Below, in pieces: positions 10,662 to 19,735 of a stretch of 64,000 nt of DNA. This DNA comes from Scilla litardierei (lineage: Eukaryota; Streptophyta; Magnoliopsida; Asparagales; Asparagaceae), in the NCBI GenBank assembly GCA_030789695.1, contig CM061138.1, forward strand, positions 179,839,051 to 179,903,050, given 5' to 3'. Within the stretch, counting starts at the first letter, position 1; every line of letters starts with the position of its first letter. The notes below the pieces were generated by a model that was not told where the DNA came from, searched no databases, and saw only the letters and a program-made list of their open reading frames with translations. The position numbers were made by a program, and so were the translations under genes.

Positions 10662-11607
10662 GTGGACTCTCCCAGAGACTCCTGGTGCCACATGACCCTC
10701 AAAAGATTAATGAATTTCATCCTCAACATTTTTTGCCTCGATCCAAGATGGCCATCGGTTGCTGCTCGTAGGTCATGTCTGGATGCACCTCGACTTCTGA
10801 GAAATCCACAACGTGACTGGGATCTCCTACGTATCTTCTGAGCTGGGACACATGGAACACATCATGAATACATTCGAGTGACGGAGGTAACACCAGCCGA
10901 TAAGCCACTTCACCAACACATGCTGAGATCTCGAAGGGGCAATATATCTGGGGCACAATTTTCCCTATCGGCCAAAACGTATAGTACCCCGCGTATGTGA
11001 AACCTTCAAAAATACGAAATCACCTGGCTGGAACTCCAAAGGACGTCACTTAGTATCTGTCCAATGTTTGTAGCGGTCTTGAGTAACACGGAGATTTTCA
11101 CGAACCATTCGTACCACCTCGACCGCTTCTACCACCATGTCGGGTCTCAGAAGTTCACGATCCCCAATGTCATTCCAGCTTAGGGGTGATCGACAGTTTC
11201 TCATAAACAAAGTGCAAATGGTGCCATACCAATGCTTGCCTGATAGCTGTTGTTGTAAGCAAATTCTACCAAGTGCAAGTGATCTTCCCAAGATCCCTTA
11301 AACTCTGGCATGCAAGCCCTCAACATGTCTTCTAGAATTTGCATGGTGTGCTCAGATTACCCATCTGTCTGGGGATGATACGTAGTACTGAAGCTGAGAT
11401 GAGTTTCCAGACTGGCTTGTAAGCTCCGCCAAAAGTGAGACGTAAATCTGGTGTCCCTATCAGAAACTATACATACAGTGACACCATGAAGTCTCACGAT
11501 CTCCTCCATATACCTTCAGGCCAAAATTTCTGTAGACTGACCCACCTGAAAAGGGATGAAATGTGCTGATTTGGTTAATCGATCAACAATCACCCAAATC
11601 ACATCAT
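10662..11607 (-). pseudogene. Element T: integrase core, integrase C-terminus and most of the chromodomain
   Basis: Read from 11607 down, this continues the integrase interrupted at 57492 by Athila-B: DVIWVIVDRLTKSAHFIPF, then the region with [19 protein letters not shown] and HLVEFAYNNSYQ. It then runs through the GEVAYRLVLPPSL and HDVFHVSQLRRY motifs into a chromodomain (PMAILDRGKK, LLRVMWHQESLGEST), cut at 10657 by Copia-A. In-frame stops (for example after YHPQTDG and near 11046) and a frameshift at the A-run near 10727 show it is dead. The gypsy order and CR-type chromodomain point to Tekay/Del chromoviruses. Confidence 0.88.
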
Positions 11608-11968
11608 TGGTCGGCCCCGGATATACACCCGGAAAACAATTGTAGTTTTACCGCAAGCGCACGTTGTAATGGCGAGCGGGTATCGAACATAGGGAGGACA
11701 ATTGACAGTACTCTATCTTGATCACCTAGCTATGGATGGTAGAATAGAATGGTTTGGATAATAATGGTGTCACAGTCGTTCAAATAACAAATAGAATTCA
11801 ATATAATAAAAGCATCTAGGGATAGGGAATCCCCACTATGGATCGTCACTTATCCTTATGGATCATGAATCTTAATGTTGCAAGACTTGAATTTAGGTGA
11901 ACTAGTCGCAACTGAATGTAGAACCAAGCTCACGCTCTCTCGCTATTGTCGGTCTATAGCAACCTAAA

Positions 11969-12266
11969 TTAGGGCCCACTCTCGTGCAAACCCTAACCTA
12001 AGCCACTAGCATGAAGATCGACATCATCATCCGATCGCACCTCGAGCCCACTCTCGTGCAAACTCGAGCTATAATCTAGGTTATGATAGTTTGTATTCGT
12101 CCAATCTCTTGCAAACGAATATTAGTATAGATTTATAATAAAAATCCTAGTTTTGGTCCAATCTCTTGCAAACCAAATCTAGAGAATCTCGATTATAAAC
12201 CCAAATCGACTATCTAGGCCTTCCCATCAATTGGAATCCAATCTCTTGCAAATCCCAATCGATGGA
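11969..12266 (-). repeat. Five-hairpin array with a conserved loop, Athila-B 3' LTR
   Basis: Sense strand is minus. Five copies of the loop TTGCAAGAGATTGG or TTGCACGAGAGTGG are each flanked by a different inverted repeat, read on the minus strand from high to low coordinate: GATTGG-type, TTTGGT/ACCAAA, ATTCGT/ACGAAT, CTCGAGT/GCTCGAG and TTAGGGT/GCCCTAA. Some closing pairs are T-G, which pair only as RNA. See the Athila-A copy at 18906-19205. Confidence 0.85.
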
Positions 12267-12693
12267 AATTCCTAGCTATTCGTAATAAATCAAACACAAC
12301 CTAACCTTTTATCAATCATAGCAACAATTCAATTCATTCATCACAATTCAAAGATCGGATCCATAGGGTTCATCCCTATGCCCTAGAACGACGAAACTAC
12401 TCACAATTCATCATAGAAATCTCAGAACCAAAGAAATAGATCAAAGCACAATTCATAGCTAAGAGAGAACAATTCATAAAAATAAGAGTTTTAAAGAGAA
12501 AGATCAAACCAAATTGCGCGTTTATAATCTCCAGCTGAGAATTACAATAGGAATAGCCGTCAAAAATAACTTCAAGTCTCTCCTAACACTAGGAATAAAC
12601 TAGGTTTAAATACAAGCCAAAATCGTCTAGAAATTCCTGACAGAATTGCCCCTGGCGCAGCTAAAAACCCTAATTCGTGACCCAGTCAGAATG

Positions 12694-13025
12694 CGTCACT
12701 CGGCCGAGTGACAGACCCAATAAAAAACAGAGAATCTGGGAAAATTAGGGGTCTGTCGCTCTGTCGGACTCGGACGAGTGGTCTTCTTCACTCGACCGAG
12801 TGAGCTTTCTTGCTCGGCCGAGTGGGTCTTCTCAAATTTCCAGTAAGTCGGCTGTTTTTTGGGAGAAAATCCCTGTCAGACTCGGGCGAGTGGGCTTCTC
12901 CATTCGGCCGAGTGAACTTCCTTGCTCGGCCGAGTGAAGTTTGAAAATCGGTAGTCTGTATCCATTTCACTCGGTCGAACGCACTCCTTCACTCGGCCAA
13001 GTGAACACTCTGGTCGACCGAGTGA
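12694..13025 (-). repeat. ACTCGGCCGAGT palindrome array, Athila-B 3' LTR
   Basis: About ten copies, perfect or with one or two changes (CTCGGACGAGT, CTCGGGCGAGT), mostly 21-23 bp apart within groups. Compared with the 5' LTR (56858-57181), one unit near 12700 is missing. Confidence 0.85.
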
Positions 13026-13469
13026 GCTGTTTCTGGGCTCTTTTCTTCTCCTTCTAGCCGCCTCGTCGATTCCATCGAACTTCTTCTTCTTCCGTGTTGA
13101 GTATTGATTCCCCGGATTTGGTTTTGATGATGAGCAAACATAAATATCGTGAACTAACACTGTGTGAGCGCAGTTATGGAGATCGTCGCCAAAAGTCTAC
13201 GTATATCAAAAGCGACGTCTCAAGACTTCTCAAAGCACGTGATCGTGTGCCTGAAGCTTCGTTGAAGCTCTAGGAGCATTATTGAAGTCAAGAGATTCGG
13301 ATTGAAGCTTTGAAGACGGTTCGTCAAGTTTATTTTATTGTCTTCTAGTTTCTTTCCGTAGAATGTTAAGCCTTGAGTAGGTCTTACATTATTAGAGCTA
13401 GGATTATCATAGAAGCCCATAGAAACTTTTTCGAAGCCTTACGCTTCATTTTGCGGTTTCTAGAGCATC

Positions 13470-14001
13470 TTAGTTGGTTCAAGAAGGAGAACCAACCGAC
13501 TAGATGGTAATCTAGACGGTCGGCAATCCTTCGTGAACCGACTAGAATGCCTTGTTCAAATTCAGCTCTTTACTGTTTACAGTTAGTCGGTCCAAGAAGG
13601 TTCATCGACCGACTAGTTGTTAAACTAGTCGGTTTGGAATCCTTCTTAGACCGACTAGTTGTGTGTTCAGTTTTTCAGCCTGAGCTACTGTTTATCATTA
13701 GTCGGTCTAAGAACAATAGTCGACCGACTAGTTGAGAAACTAGTCGGTTGGAATTTGTTCTCAGACCGACTAGTGCTGCTTGATTTCAGCCTATCATGTT
13801 TCAACTCTTAGTCGGTAAAAGAACACTCACCGACCGACTAGTTGTGAAACTAGTCGGTTGGCAAGTCTTCTTAGACCGACTAGTTCTAGTTCTTCTGAAC
13901 TATCTTTATTGGCTGTCATCCTCTTAGTCGGTTCATGTTGAATCATCGACCGACTAGTTGATAAACTAGTCGGTCAGTGATCATTCTTTGACCGACTAGT
14001 C
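13470..14001 (+). repeat. Five 110-116-bp units of alternating TAGTCGGT and ACCGACTA half-sites (Copia-B 5' LTR)
   Basis: Units begin at about 13470, 13583, 13698, 13808 and 13924. Each has four half-sites in alternating orientation. In unit 2 the GTCGGT/ACCGAC cores start at 13586, 13608, 13628 and 13650, spacings of 22, 20 and 22 bp, then a gap of about 50 bp to the next unit. Neighbouring half-sites make nested inverted repeats such as ACCGACTAGTTG...AACTAGTCGGT. The 3' LTR (about 33402-33933) and both Copia-C LTRs have the same array. Confidence 0.88.
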
Positions 14002-14065
14002 TGCTTCAGAATAGAGCCGTTGGAGCATTAAATGCCACGATTTTTTCTCTCTCTTTCCTCTATCC

Positions 14066-14073
14066 TATATATA
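14066..14073 (+). promoter_or_regulatory. Probable TATA box, Copia-B 5' LTR
   Basis: TATATATA lies in the context CCTATATATACTTGGAGG, just after the half-site array, and is conserved in the 3' LTR at 33998-34005. The array lies directly upstream, so it could act as a promoter or enhancer element. Confidence 0.6.
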
Positions 14074-14446
14074 CTTGGAGGGGTTCTTTCCTAGTATTCA
14101 AGGCTGCATATTTTGGGTTTTAGAGAAATCAAAGAGAAGCAAATCAACTCCATTCTAAAGCTATCTCTTCTCACTAGAATCTCTCCCTCACTCTTATTCC
14201 TCAAGAGAGATTCATTGATTGTGAGCCATTCAAGCCAAGGGCTTTGAATCCAAGTCACCAACTCCTCCCTAGCCATCTATTACTGTCCATCTTGGTGGAG
14301 CTAGGGTTTGGTGCTTGCTTCTTCCTCAAAATCCATTCTTGCCCTAATTTGGTAAGTATACTCAAGGCATAGGATTTTGTGGTAAGTGTTTCAATATTTC
14401 ATTTACTTTGCTTTTGCAAGTTGTCACTCTCGGTTTGTGAGAGTTT

Positions 14447-16186
14447 TGGTGGGCTCCGAAAAGGTGCTCTCTCTCAAGCGCAAGAGTCCGTACAAGTAGT
14501 AAAATCTGGGAGTCCAGATGTCGAATCCACGGGAAGAAATCTGTTGCAACCACAATTCAAATCAAATAGAAAGCCTACGAAAAGAAACTAACCACTTCAA
14601 TGATGATGGCGATGACAGTGATGTGAATACGTGAACAATATAAACAAGGAAATTCGTGTCTGAAAATATCTATAAAAAGTATGCACATGGTATGGGTTCG
14701 TTAGGATCAATGATTCGTATTAACTTGGTTGACGGATATAACACAATGAATTCTCCTTTTGGGAGCAATTCACCGGAAAATACCCAATATAACTCAATGA
14801 ATTCTCCTTTTGGAGCAATTCATCGGAAGATGCCCTTTTGGGGGTTCAAACACTATATTCAATAAGATCGTCGCTAAAGTTATAATACGATATGAAACTC
14901 TCTTTTGGAGAGATCAAAACTACGATATGAAACTCCCTTTTGGGGAGATCAAAACTCACCCTTTTGGGGCGATCATCGACTCAATCACTTCTTTTGGAAG
15001 ATGAAAAAGACGATTTACGAACAAAGATTACAACTTTAACGACGTTTAACGATTTAGCACAAGGAATACAACCAAATAAACACAAATAATATCCCCTAAC
15101 TACTCCACACCATGCACAAATAAGTTTTAGCTACTCATAATATCAGAATAAACAAGTTTCATAGCCAAATACATCAACCTAATAGCAAAATACGATAAAA
15201 AAGCTTCAAATACGGGATAGAAGTTTAGAATTCATCACCAAATCTCCAAGATATACAGCAAAACTCTCTGGAAAAAATAAACATAGCCTCTGGAATTTTA
15301 CAGAATTTTGTGGTGGCGAAATACGGCTTCTAGAGCCTCCAATACGCTCAAAATACGCCAAAATCTGCTTGTATACGCCCAAAAAACCCTAGGAATACCT
15401 TATATAGAGGCATTGCGGGTTTGGGAAGCTTATTGGGTTCGAAAACCGCACCCGCTTCACGCTCAAACCCGCTCCGCAAAGCTCCGCGAATCCTCGCCGT
15501 CGGATGTTTGCGGGATTGAATCTCGGAACGACACGTGGGCTTTGAAATTCGCGCGCGCCCGCTCCGCTAACAACTCCGAGATCGCATCGGGGAAACGTCT
15601 CCGCCGTTGGATGACGATCGGACCGCTGATATTGAGCCACGTCGCCCAACATTTCCGCTGCTGCTTCGTTCAAGCGGGGTGAGCGAGCGCCGTTGGATTT
15701 CGATCGGGCGGCTGAGAGTGTCCCACGTCGCCCGCTAATTTCCCGCGCTCGTGGACCGTCGGATCACGATCCGACGAGCGATAGAAGGCCACGTCGCCCG
15801 CTATTCAGCTGTCGTCGGATGAGGCGGGAGACCCTGAGATGCGGCCACGTGTCCTTTAAGATTCGTGCGGCGACCGTATTTTCGTATTTTCGTGCGTATT
15901 TCTCCATTTAAATGGTATTCTGCATTCAAAAATTCATAGTAATTAGCACAGATCTCAGAAAAATACAAATAAATAGTCGTTGGAATCGTGAGATCGAGAC
16001 CAAGCTAGGAAAAATATAAAAAGTGCAGAAATGCGTCGTTAAATACTGTTTTATGCTCAAATAGTGTGTTTTCTCTAATAAATAAATGTGTAGAAAATAC
16101 GTATGAATTAGAGAACAATGTAGCATCACATGAGCACAAAATAGGGCTAAATGGGGGGTTAAATATGTAATATTGAACCCGAATCA
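14447..16186 (-). mobile_element. Solo LTR of a Tat-like gypsy element (1,740 bp)
   Basis: Ends on the plus strand are TGGTGGGCTC...CCCGAATCA, so the minus strand reads TGATTCGGG...GAGCCCACCA. A perfect 5-bp duplication AGTTT flanks it (14442-14446 and 16187-16191), and the Copia-B LTR continues across it. There is no internal region or second LTR, so the two LTRs of a former element recombined. Minus orientation is inferred from a CCGTGGATTCGAC-like motif near its inner end, typical of Athila/Tat LTRs near R/U5; the lineage is less certain than the structure. It contains the CTTTTGG hairpin series and a GC-rich stretch (about 15430-15870). Confidence 0.85.
14748..15003 (-). repeat. Seven short hairpins sharing a TTTT(G) loop, in the solo LTR
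   Basis: Plus-strand stems around TTTT or TTTTG are CTCC/GGAG at 14753 and 14804 (each extended by GAATT/AATTC), CCC/GGG at 14833, CTCTC/GAGAG at 14898, CTCCC/GGGAG at 14933, CCC/GGG at 14959 and CTTC/GAAG at 14988. The loop is constant and the stems differ while remaining complementary, as in the Athila hairpins. Confidence 0.75.
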
Positions 16187-16573
16187 AGTTTTCTTAGTCC
16201 CAGGTTGTGGGATTAAGGTTTTGCGTGTTCCCGGGCTGTGGGATACACGGACATCAATTGTAGGTCGATTGCAATTGTGGGGTTTCCGCAAGTGGGCTAA
16301 AGGAAATCTTGGGTTAGTGGTTTCTAACTCAAGTATCCGGAGGGGATCCGGGTGGTTGGGACGTAGGATCACCGGGAACAAGTCGGGGAGACTTGGGTGG
16401 ATCCGAACCCGTTATATCGTTTTGTTTGCATTGTTTAATTCTTGTTGTTTGTAGTTATTCCGCTTTGTTGTTTGTGTTTTGCACAATAATTAGGAATAAC
16501 ACTCTTGATTATTTTAAAGTACTATTCACACCATCTCTAGTACTTGTGCAGTAGCTACGCAGGGCATTACAAT

Positions 16574-16585
16574 TGGTATCAGAGC
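16574..16585 (+). other. Copia-B primer-binding site (initiator Met tRNA)
   Basis: TGGTATCAGAGC lies 2 nt after the 5' LTR and exactly matches the usual plant tRNA-iMet site. Confidence 0.93.
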
Positions 16586-16599
16586 CAAAGTTCATAGCT

Positions 16600-17744
16600 A
16601 TGACAAACAACGACTACAACGTCTTCAAGAATCGCGAAGGAGCTTCTTCGGTGATGGAAGGACACTCCTCAACTAGGCCTCCTTTCTTCAACGGTACCAA
16701 CTATGGGTACTAGAAATGCCGGATGGAAACGTTCCTCTGGAGCACTTCACTATGGAGAGCCACGATGACGGAGTATGTCGAGCCCATCGAACAAGATTTC
16801 GCGAAGTGGACTACCGCGGAGGTCGTCGCGGAGGTAAACAATGCCAAGGCCATGAATGCCTTGAAATGTGCGTTGGAGCCCGAAGACTTCAACAAGATAT
16901 GCACATGTAAGAGTACATATCAAATCTGGAACTCCCTCCTCATCTTGCATGAAGGAACGAGTACGGTAAAAGACTCTAAACTCGCTGTTGTTAATAAAGA
17001 TTTCAAATTATTTCATATGCAACAGGGTGAGAAGATGAAGGAGTACTATGCTCGCTTCGTCGACATCACCAACGAGTTGGAGGCTCTTGGAAAAAATTAC
17101 ACCCAAAAGGAGAAAGTCTCAAAGATCATTGACGGACTTCCTTCTTGTTGGGAAAAGCGTACCTTCGCCATCGAGGAAGGTAATAATATGAGTAAGTATA
17201 CCGTCATTCAACTAATAGGTACCTTGATGTCTTATGAGGTACGCAAGGATAGCAAGATAAAGATGCAGGAAAAGATGAAGTCATACTTGGAGTAAGACGT
17301 GCCCAAGAAAAAGGCGATTGCATACAAGGCCACTCCATCTTCATCTACATCTACCGATGATGAAGAATCAGAAGACGAGTTGGACATAGAAGCTTTGGCC
17401 GATTTGGCAAAGAAGTTCGACTAATTCTTCCGAAAAGGTAAGTTTAAGAATTTATCTAAATCTAGTTCGACTAATGCCTCCGCTCCTGTGTGTTATAAAT
17501 GCAACAAGCCAGGACACATCAAGCCGGATTGTCCTCTCAACAAACATAAGGAGAAGTGGAAGGCACCCAAATATGACAAGTCGAGAAAGTACAAGAAGGG
17601 GTACAAGAAAGGGCTTGTCGGCTCATTCACCGACTCCGAGGAGGACTCCTCAAGTGGAGAGTCGGATGATGGACAAGTGGAGAAAGCACACATGTGCTTC
17701 ATGGGAAGAGAAGAACATGATTAAGAGACTTCCTCCGATGAAAG
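16600..17744 (+). pseudogene. Copia-B gag, N-terminal part (stops; cut by Athila-A)
   Basis: It starts MTNNDYNVFKNREG, nearly the same as the Copia-C gag. It contains the UBN2-type gag region (ALEPEDFNKICTCKS, KMKEYYARFVDI), a basic linker and the zinc knuckle CYKCNKPGHIKPDC (about 17490-17531). There is no frameshift, but four in-frame stops: 16711-16713, 17293-17295, 17422-17424 and 17722-17724. Compared with Copia-C they fit transitions (TGG to TAG, CAA to TAA, CGA to TAA by two steps), as expected from decay of methylated DNA. The frame resumes after Athila-A at 30641. Confidence 0.9.
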
Positions 17745-18036
17745 TGATCACTCCATATTTTACACCTTTTTTCTACATGATTGCATGCCATTTAGATCGC
17801 TCAAATCACGCTTTTCGCGATTTATCGACAATATTGCGATACTTTTCACGATTTGTTGTTTTTGTCGTATTTCAGGAGATTTGGAGCGATTTGGAGTGAT
17901 CCCGAGATACACCTACTCTAGAGTGTCACCGATGACTTCCCCGAGGGGTATTTTGTTATTAGAGAGGAGCGGAAGAAGAAGGAACGTCGTAGGAGCGACG
18001 AGGAGGCAAAAACAAGCTGTTTGGGCATTTTTTATG

Positions 18037-18425
18037 TCTCACTCGGCCGAGTGAAGGAGTCACTCGGCCGACCAGCGAGACCCCGCTCGGTCGACCAGAT
18101 CGGGCATGCTTCATTTGTGCACTCGGCCGAGCATCAGAAGCCACATCGGCCGAGTGACGAAACCCCGTCCGCCCGAGTGGCACTCAGACGAAGCCCATCA
18201 AAAAGAGCCAACTTACTGTTTTTTGTCTGCCTGAGCATCAGAAGACCCACTCGGCTGAGTGGAAATTGCCGACCGCCCGAGTGAATAGAAGCCATCGACC
18301 GAGTGACGACAACTCACTCGGCCGAGCGACGCCCAAAGTGAAGACCCCCAAGACCCCAGACTTACTGGAAATTCTCAGGGTTTCTCACTCGGCCGAGCGA
18401 CTTTTGTCACTCGGCCGAGTGAGCC
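18037..18425 (+). repeat. ACTCGGCCGAGT palindrome array, Athila-A 5' LTR
   Basis: A dozen or so copies, perfect (TCACTCGGCCGAGTGA) or with one or two changes. CGGCCG-type cores start at 18044, 18065, 18088, 18124, 18147 and 18170: spacings of 21, 23, 36, 23 and 23 bp. The array lies upstream of the probable TATA box and recurs in the 3' LTR (about 29100-29490). Confidence 0.88.
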
Positions 18426-18505
18426 GCGCTGCCTGTAGCGTAAATTACGATTTTCAGGCTGCGCAGGGGCATTTTGGTCACGGATTTTTGGGCTGTTTTG
18501 GGGGG

Positions 18506-18512
18506 TATTTAA
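18506..18512 (+). promoter_or_regulatory. Probable TATA box, Athila-A 5' LTR
   Basis: TATTTAA in GGGGTATTTAACCCC lies about 80 bp after the last palindrome and is conserved in the 3' LTR and, as TATTTAAA, in Athila-B (56765-56772, minus). If it is the promoter, the hairpin array lies in the transcript leader. Confidence 0.55.
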
Positions 18513-18905
18513 CCCCAGTTTTTAACCTAGGTTAGAGGGCTTTTTTTCTTGGTTTTTTGCAGCTTTTTAGATTAAACTTTTTAGCTTTTGATTCTTGTGA
18601 TTGGAGAGGAGAGAAAAGTTTATTTTTGTTGGATTCTTGGAGAACTCTATTGGTTTATCTCCCTCTTCATTAAAAATCTCATTTTTATTGCTTATTTGAA
18701 TATTGCCATGAATTCTATTGTTATTTCAATTGATTATTTTTGCAATTGTGATATGAATTGTGAGTAGTCCTAACGTCTTGGGGCGTGGGGATGAACCCTA
18801 CGAGCCCAATTTCCGATTTGTGATGATTTGGTAGAAATATTGCTAGAATTGCTATTAGGGTTAGTTTGGGATCGATTTACTACGGATAGCTAGGTGTTCA
18901 TATCG

Positions 18906-19205
18906 ATTGGGATTTGCAAGAGATTGGATCCCAATTTGATAGGAAACCCTAGAAATCCAAATTGGGTTGAAATTGAGTTTCTGTTGTATCGGTTTGCAAG
19001 AGATTGGACCGATACTAGGGTTCTCGGTCGCAATTCCATACCGATACTCGTTTGCAAGAGATTGGACGGGTGGGAACTATCCCAACCTAGGTCGTGGCCC
19101 GAGTTTGCACGAGAGTGGGCTCGAGACGCGATTGAACGATGATGTTGATCCTAATGCTAGCTTGCTTAGGCTAGGGTTTGCAAGAGATTGGACACAAACC
19201 TAGGG
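18906..19205 (+). repeat. Five-hairpin array with an invariant 14-nt loop, Athila-A 5' LTR
   Basis: H1: ATTGGGAT (18906-18913), loop TTGCAAGAGATTGG, ATCCCAAT (18928-18935). H2: GTATCGGT (18986-18993), same loop, ACCGATAC (19008-19015). H3: TACTCGT (19045-19051), same loop, ACGGGTG (19066-19072), seven pairs with two T-G. H4: CGAGT (19100-19104), loop TTGCACGAGAGTGG, GCTCG (19119-19123). H5: GGGT (19174-19177), same loop as H1, ACAC here and ACCC in the 3' LTR. Five different stems enclose one loop. It recurs at about 29971-30275. Confidence 0.88.
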
Positions 19206-19576
19206 TAGCTATAGACCGGCAACAGCGCGAGAGTGTGAGCTAGGTTTTACATTCAGTTGCAACTAGTTCATCCGAAATTCTACCCTAGCAATTGTGATAC
19301 CAATGAATCACATTGACGAGATACGGTGAGTAGCGGGGATTCCCCATTCCCTAGGCGTCTTTATTTGATTTTATATCTCCATACTTTGTCTGACGATTGT
19401 GACAGGATCGCCAAAAGGCAAATTCCCTCTTTTCTGTTCATATAGCCAGGTTGTTCGGAGCAGGCACTGTCATACGTCCTCCCTGTGTTCGATAACCCGC
19501 TCGCCGCTACACCGTGCGCTTGCGGTAAAACTACACGGTCGCCCTTTTGGGTTACATTTTGGAGCGATCAAGTTTT

Positions 19577-19594
19577 TGGCGCCGTTGCCGGGGA
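19577..19594 (+). other. Athila-A primer-binding site (tRNA-Asp)
   Basis: TGGCGCCGTTGCCGGGGA lies 6 nt after the LTR and is complementary to the 3' end of plant tRNA-Asp as I know it. Confidence 0.85.
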
Positions 19595-19735
19595 GGCCAT
19601 TTTGACGGTGTTCGGCATCGACCACCCGGTTATTTTTCTTTCTTTCTTTACTTTCTTCTATATCTTGTTCTAACTCTGTTTGCAGCCCTATTTGCATACT
19701 CTCCCCGTATTTTGCATAAGATCTTAACAGGTAGG

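Larger units (their letters stand above)
11608..13094 (-). repeat. Athila-B 3' LTR, inner and larger piece
   Basis: It begins TGGTCGGCCCCGG, the inverted LTR end, and runs to the Copia-B insertion. With 34764-34998 it totals 1,722 bp, against 1,718 bp for the 5' LTR. It carries the five-hairpin array and the ACTCGGCCGAGT palindromes. Confidence 0.92.
13095..16571 (+). repeat. Copia-B 5' LTR, interrupted by a solo LTR
   Basis: It is 3,477 bp as found. Subtracting the 1,740-bp solo LTR and its 5-bp duplication leaves 1,732 bp, the same as the 3' LTR. It contains a five-unit array of TAGTCGGT/ACCGACTA half-sites and a TATA box at 14066. Confidence 0.93.
17745..19570 (+). repeat. Athila-A 5' LTR (1,826 bp)
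   Basis: It aligns end to end with 28811-30635, with scattered substitutions. In order it holds an AT-rich start, an ACTCGGCCGAGT palindrome array, a TATTTAA box, a T-rich leader, the five-hairpin array and a GC-richer end (ACACGGTCGCCC). Confidence 0.95.

Noticed and set aside
13470..14001. CRISPR-like look of regularly spaced palindromic repeats
   Set aside because: This is a plant nuclear retrotransposon LTR. Repeats are 8-12 bp half-sites, not 24-40-bp direct repeats with unique spacers, and no cas genes are present.
18037..18425. Satellite DNA or a bacterial-type operator array
   Set aside because: The sites occur only inside Athila LTRs and spacers, in short groups with varied sequence between them, so they belong to the element.
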